Source: JBCCMB01 sp039026555
Lineage (GTDB): Bacteria > Pseudomonadota > Alphaproteobacteria > Caulobacterales > Hyphomonadaceae
Assembly: GCA_039026555.1 (NCBI GenBank)
Contig: JBCCMB010000082.1
Coordinates: forward strand, 1-12,004
Length of the DNA: 12,004 nt
Reading direction: 5' to 3'
The stretch's first letter is position 1. Each line of letters opens with the position of its first letter. A model generated the notes under the pieces. That model was not told the DNA's origin, did not search any database, and worked only from the letters and a program-made list of their open reading frames with translations. Shown piece by piece: positions 1 to 6,151 of the stretch. Made by a program: the position numbers and the translations under genes.

Positions 1-278
1 GAACCGCGGCGGAAAATGGCAGCCGCGGCACGGATCATGGCACGGGCGGCTTAATGATCCTGGCCGGCGGCGCTGTTAAAGGCGGTCAGGTCTTCGGAGA
101 TTGGCCCGGCCTGAAGCCTCGCCATCTCTATGAAGGGCGCGATCTTGCACCCGCAAACGATATTACCGCCACGCTCAAAGGCGTCCTGCGCGATCATTTA
201 GGAGTTTCGAGCGGAGTGCTGAACGCCGAGGTCTTCCCAGGAACCTCGCAGTTTATGAGCGGATTGGTCCGAGCCTAA
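1..278 (+). CDS. DUF1501 family protein, C-terminal fragment
   Basis: This is the last part of a gene that begins before the window; the reading frame is open from base 3 and ends with TAA at 276-278. The visible residues start TAAENGSRGTDHGTGG, continue through LMILAGGAVKGG and VFGDWPGL, and end near FPGTSQFMSGLVRA. The NGS-GTDHGTGG pattern followed by GG-V-GG--GDWPGL is characteristic of the C-terminal end of DUF1501 proteins, which have an alkaline-phosphatase/sulfatase-like fold and are usually exported by the Tat system. The signal peptide and most of the catalytic domain would lie outside the window, so neither can be checked. The substrate is unknown for this family in general. The assignment rests on motif recognition only. 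Confidence 0.75.
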   Translation, partial: TAAENGSRGTDHGTGGLMILAGGAVKGGQVFGDWPGLKPRHLYEGRDLAPANDITATLKGVLRDHLGVSSGVLNAEVFPGTSQFMSGLVRA

Positions 279-309
279 AAAGTAAGACAGCTCAATCGTC
301 TAAAGAGCC

Positions 310-386
310 TGGCGACCCCGGCAGGATTCGAACCTGCGACCGTCGGATTAGAAGTCCGGTGCTCTATCCAGCTGAGCTACGGGGCC
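310..386 (-). tRNA. tRNA-Arg (anticodon UCU)
   Basis: On the minus strand the sequence folds into a full cloverleaf. The acceptor stem is GGCCCCG with CGGGGTC, including one G-T wobble. The D arm is GCTC/GAGC. The anticodon loop CTTCTAA places UCU at positions 34-36. The variable loop has five bases, and the T arm is GCAGG-TTCGAAT-CCTGC. The 3' CCA is encoded (310-312). The anticodon stem has a C-A mismatch at its outermost pair (27-43), the only irregularity. UCU reads the AGA and AGG arginine codons. The gene starts 10 bases after the stop codon of the complex I subunit gene on the same strand, so it may be processed from a shared transcript. Confidence 0.96.
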
Positions 387-396
387 TGACGCGGGC

Positions 397-708
397 TTAG
401 TGCGTCCACGGACGCTTTCGGCCGGCGGAAAAATTGTCCGAATAGGATTTGATGATCCGTTTGGGCTCGCGCGGCTCGCGAACTTGAAACGGCATGCCTT
501 GGCGCTTGGCGTAGGCGATGGCGGCCTCTCGCGTTTCAAAACTCAAGCGCACTTGCGACGCGGTGTTTCCAGAGCTCGTCCACCCCATCAACGGATCGAT
601 CCGGCGCGCGGCGTCCGCTTCAAGCTCTAACACCCATGTGTCCATCTTCGCCTTGCCGGACTGCATCGCGGTTTTTGTCGGTCGATAGATTTTGGCGAGC
701 ACGCGCAT
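397..708 (-). CDS. NDUFS4-like accessory subunit of respiratory complex I
   Basis: The 103-residue product matches the 'ETC complex I subunit' family (PF04800, NDUFS4-like), found in alphaproteobacteria and mitochondria. Recognisable segments are AKIYRPTKTAMQSGKAK at the start, WVLELE, PLMGWTSSGNTASQVRL in the middle, AIAYAKRQGMPF, EPKRIIKSYSDNF and the terminal RPWTH. The subunit is a peripheral part of the NADH:ubiquinone oxidoreductase matrix arm and is not part of the nuo operon core. I chose the ATG at 706-708 because the family normally begins a few residues before the IYRP motif and an AGGAG lies just upstream, although its spacing of two bases is short. The frame stays open back to an ATG at 769-771 and a TTG at 793-795 directly abutting the chelatase stop, so a longer protein is possible. 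It is downstream of the chelatase gene and upstream of tRNA-Arg. Confidence 0.88.
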   Translation of the reverse strand: MRVLAKIYRPTKTAMQSGKAKMDTWVLELEADAARRIDPLMGWTSSGNTASQVRLSFETREAAIAYAKRQGMPFQVREPREPKRIIKSYSDNFSAGRKRPWTH

Positions 709-795
709 CTCTCCTAGATCTCGGCCCGTCTCGAGGACATGGACCGCCAGTGATTTAGCTTTCCGAGACATGCACCCGAATGATGAAGAATTCAA

Positions 796-1518
796 TCATA
801 CCGGGACGTCGGTCAGCCAAACGTCTACGCGCGCAGCGATCATCTCCGCGAGGCCGCCCATCTCACCGATGGTGAAAGCGGTCGCAGGCGGATTGGGGGA
901 CGCGGCGATCGCTTCTGCGAAATCGTCCCGCCCGTGCAGTCCCGCGCCGAAAAACAACCCGATCGCCACATCAGGAGCGCCATGCTCTCGGTACATATCG
1001 ACGGGCTTTGGCGATTCTTCCAAAAAGGCGCAGCGCACCGCGCCGCCAATCTCCGCTTCCAATGCTATTGCAAACGCACGGGCGGCGTCGGCGGAATAAG
1101 TCGAGCGCGTCGATCCATGCGCAATCACTAAAACATCGACGCCCCGGTTGAACGCGCGCGATGTAAGCTCATCCGCGACGAGGACCGCCAATTCCGGCCA
1201 CATGCCGAAGGGCGGAAGCAATTGAAACCCCGCGTCGGGCGCAGCGTCCATTGCGGCCACCGCCTCGCTTAAACGCGCGCTATAAAAAAAGCCGTCGGAA
1301 AACAGGATTGGAACAACCACTCCCCGGCGCGCCGCATTTGCGGCGAACACCGCGTCTAAGGCGTCCTTATCTGAGACGATAACCGTCTGGACCTCCACCG
1401 CGCGCCGTATCGATTGAAGCTCGACCTGTAATTCGGCCAACCCTTGGTTCCGACCGTCGCCGCCGCGCTCGCCATGGGCGGCGAGCAAGACAAGCGGAGG
1501 CGAGGAAAGTCGCGACAT
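796..1518 (-). CDS. CbiX/SirB-like sirohydrochlorin chelatase, two-domain form
   Basis: A 240-residue protein built of two related halves, each with a class II chelatase-like core. The N-terminal half has LLAAHGERGG (His15) and VVVPILFSDGF. The C-terminal half has VLVIAHGSTR (His134), FLEESPKPVDMY and IGLFFGAGLHGRDDF (His195). In SirB/CbiX enzymes, two histidines in one lobe bind the metal (Co2+ or Fe2+) to be inserted into sirohydrochlorin. Here the second histidine motif is intact only in the C-terminal half; the matching stretch in the N-terminal half reads SDGFFYSARL. This suggests one working metal site, in the C-terminal lobe. No other cobalamin or siroheme gene is in the window, so cobalt versus iron cannot be decided. 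The ATG at 1516-1518 follows GAGGGG. It is the first gene of a minus-strand group with the complex I subunit. Confidence 0.8.
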   Translation of the reverse strand: MSRLSSPPLVLLAAHGERGGDGRNQGLAELQVELQSIRRAVEVQTVIVSDKDALDAVFAANAARRGVVVPILFSDGFFYSARLSEAVAAMDAAPDAGFQLLPPFGMWPELAVLVADELTSRAFNRGVDVLVIAHGSTRSTYSADAARAFAIALEAEIGGAVRCAFLEESPKPVDMYREHGAPDVAIGLFFGAGLHGRDDFAEAIAASPNPPATAFTIGEMGGLAEMIAARVDVWLTDVPV

Positions 1519-1570
1519 CGCCCCTCATAATCCTATGTCGAGCTTGAGGTCACCCCCCATAACGCCGGAA

Positions 1571-1608
1571 ACGAAAACAGCCTGCAAACGCGGCGCGTCT
1601 GCAGGCTG
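1571..1608 (-). terminator. Rho-independent terminator after the phasin gene
   Basis: On the minus strand a 9-bp perfect stem, CAGCCTGCA with TGCAGGCTG (1600-1608 and 1578-1586), closes a 13-base GC-rich loop and is followed at once by TTTTCGTTT. It lies about 40 bases beyond the phasin stop codon and would end the phaC-phasin transcript before the chelatase gene on the same strand. Confidence 0.75.
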
Positions 1609-1618
1609 AAATTCTTAA

Positions 1619-1633
1619 AGAGGCTTAGCCTCT
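1619..1633 (-). terminator. Small second hairpin after the phasin gene
   Basis: A perfect inverted repeat AGAGGC-TAA-GCCTCT (minus strand) lies 14 bases beyond the phasin stop and is followed by TTTAAGAATTT. It sits just before the stronger terminator hairpin, giving a tandem arrangement. Alone it would be a weak terminator; it could also protect the 3' end of the phasin message. Confidence 0.45.
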
Positions 1634-1647
1634 AACGGATAGCTGAC

Positions 1648-2079
1648 TTAAGCAGCGCCGTTAGCTTTGCGCGTCTTTTTCGCCGGAGCCGGCGTTGCAG
1701 CGTCGAGAGCCGGCTGAGCGGCGCCCAAAACAGTGTCGAGCATGTCGAACTGAGCTTTTTTCGCAACTTCAGCGTAAGCAAACATACGCGAAGGAAGAGC
1801 GTTCATGGACGCAACAGCCATTTCGCCGGCTTTTTTCATGTACTCGGCAGGCTCGCCTTCAGGTTTCATCAACGCTTCCGCGTCTTTCTGAGCGTCCTTA
1901 AACCAATCCATGGTGAGGTCGACATTGCGGTTCATGGCGTCAACGCCCACTTCGCGGGCTTTGGTGTAGAAATCGCCCATAGCTTTGAATTGGGGAGATT
2001 TGAACATCTCAGTCGGGGTGTATTTGGTGAAAGCTTCGAAGCTTTTGGCGGGATCGAAATAATCGGTGACGGTGGACAT
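1648..2079 (-). CDS. Phasin family protein (PHA granule-associated)
   Basis: A 143-residue, mostly helical protein of the phasin type (PF09361-like). It has the typical N-terminal region with aromatic and charged residues (DYFDPAKSFEAFTKY, residues 7-20), amphipathic helical segments including DFYTKAREVGVDAMNRNVDL, and an Ala/Pro/Lys-rich tail (APAKKTRK, 131-138). Phasins coat PHA granules at the polymer-water interface and control granule number and size. The ATG at 2077-2079 is preceded by ACAGGAG with an eight-base spacer, a strong ribosome binding site. The gene follows phaC on the same strand after a 103-base gap that holds its own candidate promoter and operator-like repeats, and it is followed by two hairpins. 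The basic tail resembles the tails of some phasins proposed to touch DNA, but nothing here shows that function. Confidence 0.9.
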   Translation of the reverse strand: MSTVTDYFDPAKSFEAFTKYTPTEMFKSPQFKAMGDFYTKAREVGVDAMNRNVDLTMDWFKDAQKDAEALMKPEGEPAEYMKKAGEMAVASMNALPSRMFAYAEVAKKAQFDMLDTVLGAAQPALDAATPAPAKKTRKANGAA

Positions 2080-2108
2080 GGGGAGGTCTCCTGTAAGCTT
2101 GTAGGAGA

Positions 2109-2137
2109 TGTATAATGCCGCAGCGCAGCAAAATCAA
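2109..2137 (-). promoter_or_regulatory. Candidate sigma-70-type promoter of the phasin gene
   Basis: On the minus strand TTGATT (2132-2137) and TATACA (2109-2114) are separated by exactly 17 bases, close to the TTGACA/TATAAT consensus. The predicted start lies about 25 bases upstream of the phasin ATG, leaving room for the AGGAG site. An independent promoter would let phasin be made at higher level than PhaC. Confidence 0.55.
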
Positions 2138-2152
2138 CAAAAAAATGCCGCA
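2114..2152. promoter_or_regulatory. Operator-like direct repeats, candidate PhaR binding site
   Basis: The nine-base word AATGCCGCA occurs at 2114-2122 and again at 2144-2152, 30 bp apart, so one copy abuts the phasin -10 element and the other lies just beyond the -35 element. The minus strand between them is TGC-rich (TGCTGCGCTGCGGCA). PhaR of Paracoccus is known to bind TGC-rich sequence at the phasin promoter. The same word recurs at 5380 before phaR. Assignment to PhaR is inference. Confidence 0.5.
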
Positions 2153-2171
2153 AGCGCGAAAAAAGTTTCCT

Positions 2172-2192
2172 GAAAGGCCGAATTAGGCCTTC
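2172..2192 (-). terminator. Hairpin enclosing the phaC stop codon
   Basis: On the minus strand AAGGCC-TAATTC-GGCCTT forms a stem of six bp, extendable by a G-T pair, whose loop contains the TAA stop of phaC. A run of six T comes eight to nine bases after the stem, too far for an efficient intrinsic terminator. It may give partial termination between phaC and the phasin gene. Confidence 0.4.
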
Positions 2193-3940
2193 ACATAACG
2201 GCCTGGCGCCGGTTCCAACTGGTTGTGTCCGGTCGGCCAGGAGTTTTCCACCACGACCTTTCGACCCGAGCGGCGACCGAGCCACGCGCTCCAATCCTCC
2301 CACCAGGATCCATCATAGGCGGTGGAGCCTTTTCGCCACTCCACCATATCTTTCGGCCGGTCTTCATTAATCCAATAACCGTATTTGTGCTTGGCGGGAT
2401 GGTTCACAACGCCCGCGACGTGGCCGGATTGCGCCAGAACGAAGCGCCCCTGCCCGCGCAAGCGCTCGAGACCGGAGAACGACGCCTCCCAAGGCACGAT
2501 ATGATCTTTCTCTGCGGCGACGACATAATGCGCAACGGATATGTCTTTGAGCGACACTGGTGTGCCGGCGACGTCGAATTTGTCATTCACCAATTCATTA
2601 TCGCGGAACAACCGGATCAGATATTCGCGCGCCATCCGCGCCGGCAAATTGGTCGAATCGCCATTCCAGAACAGAAGGTCGAATTTCGGCCGCTTCTCAC
2701 CGAGCAAATAGGAATTGATGGCGGGGCCGTACACCAAATCACTGGGACGCATATAGCTGAAGCTGCGCGCGAGAATGCGCTTGTCCATCATCCCCTTGCG
2801 GCCAATCTCGTGGATCAATCCGCCCATAAAGCTTTCGTCCATAAAGACTTTAGCAACGCCCGGATCGCTGAAATCGACCAAGGCTGTGAAGAAGGTAATG
2901 GACCGGATGGGCGATGGGCGGTCCTGTTTGGCGAGCCAAGCCGCCGCACAAGCCGTCGCCGTACCGCCTATGCAATAGCCGACAACGTTAATGGTCTCCT
3001 CATCGGTCAATTCGCAGACCGCGTCGATCGCCTTCACAACACCGTTTAGGACGTAATCGTCAAATCCGATATCCTGCATGGTCGTGTCTGGGTTCCGCCA
3101 GGAAATTACATAAACTGAGAAACCCTGATCCACGAGCCAGGCGATCATGGAATTTTTGCGCTGCAGGTCCAGAATATAAAATTTGTTGATCCAGGGCGGC
3201 GCAATCAAAAGCGGACGAGAATAGGTTTTTTCTGTCGTCGCGCTGTATCGGATCAATTGGAACAGCGACGTCTCAAGGACGACATGTCCGGGGGTCGTCG
3301 CAAGATCTTGCCCCACTTCAAAACCTTTAGGGTCGGCGAGCGCAACAAGCACATCGCCGTCCGCGCGCTCCATATCTTCAACAAGGTTTTCCAGCCCGTC
3401 GACAATGGATTTACCATTGGTTTGAACCATTTTGTTCAATGCTTCGGGGTTGGTCGCCAGAAAATTGTCCGGCGCCAACAAGGCTTTAAGCTGTCCAGCG
3501 AAGAAACGCACCTGCTCTAGCGCACGGTCATCTTTGTGCACCGCAGAATCTACTGTACCATCCAGCCATTCGGATATAAGACGGTGCTGATGTTGCAGCG
3601 CAATAAAGAAAGGGTGTCGCCTGAGCTGAACGTCCGTAGCGTGGACGTCTAACTGTTTCTGCGTTGAAACGCCGCCGGTTAGCATATTTTGGTACAGGTC
3701 TGCGGCCAACGCGGTCGATGTGCTGACCAATTGCATTTGCATGTTGATCGCCTGGAACGGATTGGTGAGCATGCCGGTTGCTTGACCAAGAAGGGCGCGA
3801 AGATAAAACGGGGCGCCGGGCCCTTCTACAGATGGGTCGCGGTATTCACGTCGTCCAAAAGCTATGAATAAACGCTGGAGAAGCGAATTTATGCGTTGGA
3901 AATTTTGATTAATCTCGAAAAAGTCAGCCGGCGTATACAT
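2183..3940 (-). CDS. phaC: Class I poly(3-hydroxyalkanoate) synthase
   Basis: This gene encodes the enzyme that polymerises hydroxyacyl-CoA, usually (R)-3-hydroxybutyryl-CoA, into PHA at the granule surface. At 585 residues it has the class I length (Cupriavidus necator PhaC is 589). The N-terminal domain (about 1-200) is followed by an alpha/beta hydrolase domain with RPLLIAPPWINKFYILDL (242-259), VISWRNPD (278-285) and the lipase-like box GYCIGG (321-326), in which Cys323 replaces the usual serine. The other triad residues are Asp479 in AEKDHIVPW and His507 in SGHVAGV, close to C319/D480/H508 of C. necator. No phaE or phaR-type class III/IV partner subunit is adjacent. The ATG at 3938-3940 has only a weak upstream GGGATAA as ribosome site. 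It is divergent from phaZ across 111 bases and precedes the phasin gene. Confidence 0.97.
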   Translation of the reverse strand: MYTPADFFEINQNFQRINSLLQRLFIAFGRREYRDPSVEGPGAPFYLRALLGQATGMLTNPFQAINMQMQLVSTSTALAADLYQNMLTGGVSTQKQLDVHATDVQLRRHPFFIALQHQHRLISEWLDGTVDSAVHKDDRALEQVRFFAGQLKALLAPDNFLATNPEALNKMVQTNGKSIVDGLENLVEDMERADGDVLVALADPKGFEVGQDLATTPGHVVLETSLFQLIRYSATTEKTYSRPLLIAPPWINKFYILDLQRKNSMIAWLVDQGFSVYVISWRNPDTTMQDIGFDDYVLNGVVKAIDAVCELTDEETINVVGYCIGGTATACAAAWLAKQDRPSPIRSITFFTALVDFSDPGVAKVFMDESFMGGLIHEIGRKGMMDKRILARSFSYMRPSDLVYGPAINSYLLGEKRPKFDLLFWNGDSTNLPARMAREYLIRLFRDNELVNDKFDVAGTPVSLKDISVAHYVVAAEKDHIVPWEASFSGLERLRGQGRFVLAQSGHVAGVVNHPAKHKYGYWINEDRPKDMVEWRKGSTAYDGSWWEDWSAWLGRRSGRKVVVENSWPTGHNQLEPAPGRYVKA

Positions 3941-4020
3941 GGTTATTATCCCAACACATTAACCAAACGAACCCACAACATCGTTGACACTTTAGAAACT
4001 TATAATCCACAAACATGGAC

Positions 4021-4042
4021 GTTGCGTAAATATGCGGGGAGG
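4021..4042 (+). promoter_or_regulatory. phaZ leader with TGCG repeats and strong ribosome site
   Basis: The leader contains TTGCG and ATGCGG spaced by a short AT stretch (4022-4037), followed by GGGGAGG at 4036-4042. The Shine-Dalgarno lies nine bases before the phaZ ATG at 4052 and four bases before another ATG at 4047, which opens a two-codon frame (ATG CAA TGA) overlapping the phaZ start. The TGCG repeats might be a further PhaR contact site, but they do not match the AATGCCGCA word. Confidence 0.3.
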
Positions 4043-4051
4043 TAAAATGCA

Positions 4052-5320
4052 ATGATTTTAAAGCCCAGTTTAGCCTACGATATTGCTCACCTGTCTTCGT
4101 TTAACCTTAAACGCAGCGCTAATTTGGCGAGCGAATTTTGGTCGCATCCGTTTATGAAGACAATTGCGCCACATACCTCGTCCCTATTCGAAGCGGCGGG
4201 TTTATTGGTGGAGCGATCGGTTTCCGCCGCCCAATCCAAGCCCGAATGGGACATCAATTCCGTCCAGATCAACGGACGCCGGCGCAAGGTCTCGCAACAA
4301 ATCGTCGAAGAGCGCCCGTTTGGAGATCTTTTGCATTTCGACAAGGGAACCGCGTCGAAAGGTCAACCTCGAATTCTAATCGTCGCCCCGAAATCCGGAC
4401 ATTACGCGACACTTCTGCGCGACACCGTGACGCGCCTCCTGCCAGAGGCGGACGTTTACGTAACCGATTGGCGGAATGCGCGCGACGTGCCCCTCGAAGC
4501 AGGCAAGTTCGACATTGAAGACTACGTGGAATACCTCCTCCATTGGTTCGACCTGCTAGGCCCGACAACCCACGTTGTTGGCGTTTGCCAACCGGCGCCG
4601 CTCGCTTTGGCTGCGGTCGCGCGTTATGAGCAATTGCATCAGGATCGGCCGATCGCGTCTTTGTCGATCATGGGCGGACCAATCGATCCGGCCAAAGCGC
4701 CGACAGAAGTGACGAAATACGCCGACCAGATCAGCATGGATACGCTGAAGCAAAATGCGGTTCATCGCGTCGGCTTCGCCTATGACGGTCGTGGCCGCGA
4801 CGTTTATCCAGGCGCCATGCAACTCAGCGCCTTTGTATCGATGAACGCGAAGCGCCATCTTGAGAATTTCCAAAACCAATGGTTCGATCTTGCGCGCGGT
4901 CGCGTTGAGAAAGTCGATCGACACAATTCCTTCTACGACGAATATCTTGCGGTCATGGATATGACGGCGGAATTCTATTTGTCGACGGTGGAGCGGGTCT
5001 TCAAAAACCGTGAAGTGGGACGCGACGTCTTCCATCTTCGCGGCGAGCATGTGCCGATTTCCGGTATTAAGAAGACGCCTATTTTCGTGATTGAGGGCGA
5101 ACGTGACGATGTAGCGGCGCCGGGACAGTGCAAAGCGGCGCTTGAGATCACGACCAGCCTTCCTAAGGCTCGCAAGCAGTATCATTTGGAGCCTGACGCG
5201 GGTCACTATGCGGTGTTTTCCGGTACTAAATGGCGCGAAAATATAGCGCCGAAAGTTCTGGCCTTCATGGCGAAATCAGAAAAATTGGGCCGCTCCAAGG
5301 CCTTAGCGAAGGCCGCCTAG
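4052..5320 (+). CDS. phaZ: Intracellular poly(3-hydroxyalkanoate) depolymerase
   Basis: A 422-residue protein of the intracellular PHB depolymerase family (PhaZa type), which degrades native granules inside the cell. The fold is alpha/beta hydrolase, as in PhaC, but the nucleophile elbow reads VGVCQPAP (176-183) with Cys179 instead of a GxSxG box, a hallmark of this family. The other likely triad members are an Asp in EGERDDVAAPGQ (352 or 353) and His385 in EPDAGHYAVFSG. Further family features are VYVTDWRNARDVP (135-147), SIMGGPID (205-212) and GAMQLSAFVSMN (254-265). There is no signal peptide, in agreement with cytoplasmic action. The ATG follows GGGGAGG. It is divergent from phaC and upstream of phaR; the transcript probably ends at a hairpin overlapping the stop codon. 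Confidence 0.95.
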   Translation: MILKPSLAYDIAHLSSFNLKRSANLASEFWSHPFMKTIAPHTSSLFEAAGLLVERSVSAAQSKPEWDINSVQINGRRRKVSQQIVEERPFGDLLHFDKGTASKGQPRILIVAPKSGHYATLLRDTVTRLLPEADVYVTDWRNARDVPLEAGKFDIEDYVEYLLHWFDLLGPTTHVVGVCQPAPLALAAVARYEQLHQDRPIASLSIMGGPIDPAKAPTEVTKYADQISMDTLKQNAVHRVGFAYDGRGRDVYPGAMQLSAFVSMNAKRHLENFQNQWFDLARGRVEKVDRHNSFYDEYLAVMDMTAEFYLSTVERVFKNREVGRDVFHLRGEHVPISGIKKTPIFVIEGERDDVAAPGQCKAALEITTSLPKARKQYHLEPDAGHYAVFSGTKWRENIAPKVLAFMAKSEKLGRSKALAKAA

Positions 5321-5332
5321 CGGCCACTTTTT
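5311..5332 (+). terminator. Rho-independent terminator overlapping the phaZ stop codon
   Basis: A perfect 6-bp GC stem, GGCCGC (5311-5316) with GCGGCC (5320-5325), closes a three-base loop CTA and is followed two bases later by TTTTT (5328-5332). The TAG stop (5318-5320) begins in the loop. Flanking GCGAA and TTCGC could extend the structure. It should separate phaZ transcription from phaR. Confidence 0.7.
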
Positions 5333-5352
5333 CGCTTTCAAACGAATTTAGA

Positions 5353-5382
5353 TTGACGCCGCGCCTGTGTCGCGCGCACAAT
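5353..5382 (+). promoter_or_regulatory. Candidate sigma-70-type promoter of phaR
   Basis: TTGACG (5353-5358) and CACAAT (5377-5382) are separated by 18 bases and lie about 125 bases before the phaR start. The -35 matches five of six consensus positions and the -10 four of six. The downstream end of the -10 overlaps the inverted repeat at 5380. Confidence 0.45.
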
Positions 5383-5395
5383 GCCGCAGTGCGGC
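5380..5395. promoter_or_regulatory. Inverted-repeat operator candidate at the phaR promoter
   Basis: The word AATGCCGCA (5380-5388), present twice at the phasin promoter, occurs here within the inverted repeat GCCGCA-G-TGCGGC. It overlaps the proposed -10 element, an ideal position for repression. PhaR is known to repress its own gene in other bacteria, so autoregulation is the natural reading; binding itself is inferred. Confidence 0.5.
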
Positions 5396-5506
5396 GCCGG
5401 TTTTGCGTGCGCGCTTGGGGGGCTCAAAGGCGTTCGGCCGAGAGCCAAGCAATCAGACAGACGGCTCGCCGCCGCGTCGTGTTGTGTTTGAACAGGGTCT
5501 GCGCGT

Positions 5507-6076
5507 ATGGAGACGATCGAACTTCGCCGGTATCCCAGCCGGAAGCTCTACAACAAAACCGCCAGCCGCTATGTCAAATTGCCTGACGTGGCGCAGTTAA
5601 TTCGAGACGGATACAATATCCACGTCGAGGACACCGAAACGGGCGAAGACGTGACCCGCCAGCTTTTGCTTCAACTGATCATGGAGCAGGAAGCCGACAC
5701 CGACCAAGCGATCCTCTCTTCGGACGTGCTGACGGAAATGATCCGCGCGCACCAGAGCAAAGCGGCCGAGTTAATGACGGATCTCTTTGATCAGTCTTTT
5801 GGCTTTTTGCGCGCTCAGCAAGAGCGCCTCGCCTCCAGCATGTCAGCCACGCTCGCGAGCCCTTGGACCAGCTTTGACCCCAAGCAATTCGAAGGCTTGC
5901 AATCGGATTTTCAAGAACGCGTCGCGCGGTTTTGGGGGATCGATCTCCAGTCGACAAGCCGCGCAACGGAAGCGGCGGCGGAGCCGGCGCCGAGAGACGA
6001 TGTCGATGAAGGCGCCAGAGAGCTGAAGGCCCTTCGCGACCGGCTTGAGCGTTTAGAACAACGGATGAGCGAATAG
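5507..6076 (+). CDS. phaR: PHA synthesis regulator PhaR
   Basis: A 189-residue transcriptional repressor of PHA accumulation. The N-terminal 65 residues carry the conserved DNA-binding domain (PF07879) with LRRYPSRKLYNKTASRYVKL (6-25), LIRDGYNIHVEDTETGEDVTR (31-51) and LLLQLIMEQE. A granule-associated region (PF05233-like) follows at about 70-110 with SSDVLTEMIR and LFDQSFGFLRAQQ. The C-terminal end (168-188) is predicted coiled coil (LKALRDRLERLEQRM). In characterised systems PhaR binds phasin and phaR promoters when polymer is absent and leaves DNA to bind nascent PHA granules, releasing phasin expression. The ATG is preceded by AGGG with a nine-base spacer. The gene follows phaZ behind a terminator with its own promoter candidate; exonuclease III follows 75 bases downstream. 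Confidence 0.95.
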   Translation: METIELRRYPSRKLYNKTASRYVKLPDVAQLIRDGYNIHVEDTETGEDVTRQLLLQLIMEQEADTDQAILSSDVLTEMIRAHQSKAAELMTDLFDQSFGFLRAQQERLASSMSATLASPWTSFDPKQFEGLQSDFQERVARFWGIDLQSTSRATEAAAEPAPRDDVDEGARELKALRDRLERLEQRMSE

Positions 6077-6151
6077 TTCCTTTCCAACCGGAACCGTTTT
6101 AGGGATGGTGCGCCGCGCAACGGCCGAACGCCTCCCTGAAAGGTCTTGTCT

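Noticed and set aside
279..309. Terminator after tRNA-Arg on the minus strand
   Set aside because: A TTTTT run is present, but the preceding AGAC/GTCT stem is only four bp.
2225..3049. 274-codon open frame on the plus strand, antisense to phaC
   Set aside because: It is fully inside phaC, which has complete catalytic motifs; the antisense protein shows no recognisable domain and is a by-product of codon bias.
3984..4006. Consensus TTGACA and TATAAT before phaZ
   Set aside because: The two hexamers are separated by only 11 bases, too close to act as one promoter, and neither has a good partner at normal spacing. TATAAT may still be a real -10, but I cannot support a promoter call.
4556..5206. 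216-codon open frame on the minus strand, antisense to phaZ
   Set aside because: phaZ is well supported; the antisense frame is rich in Arg and lacks any known motif.
6077..6120. Possible terminator between phaR and xthA
   Set aside because: Only a three-bp CGG/CCG stem precedes the short TTTT; it is too weak to call, so cotranscription of phaR and xthA remains possible.
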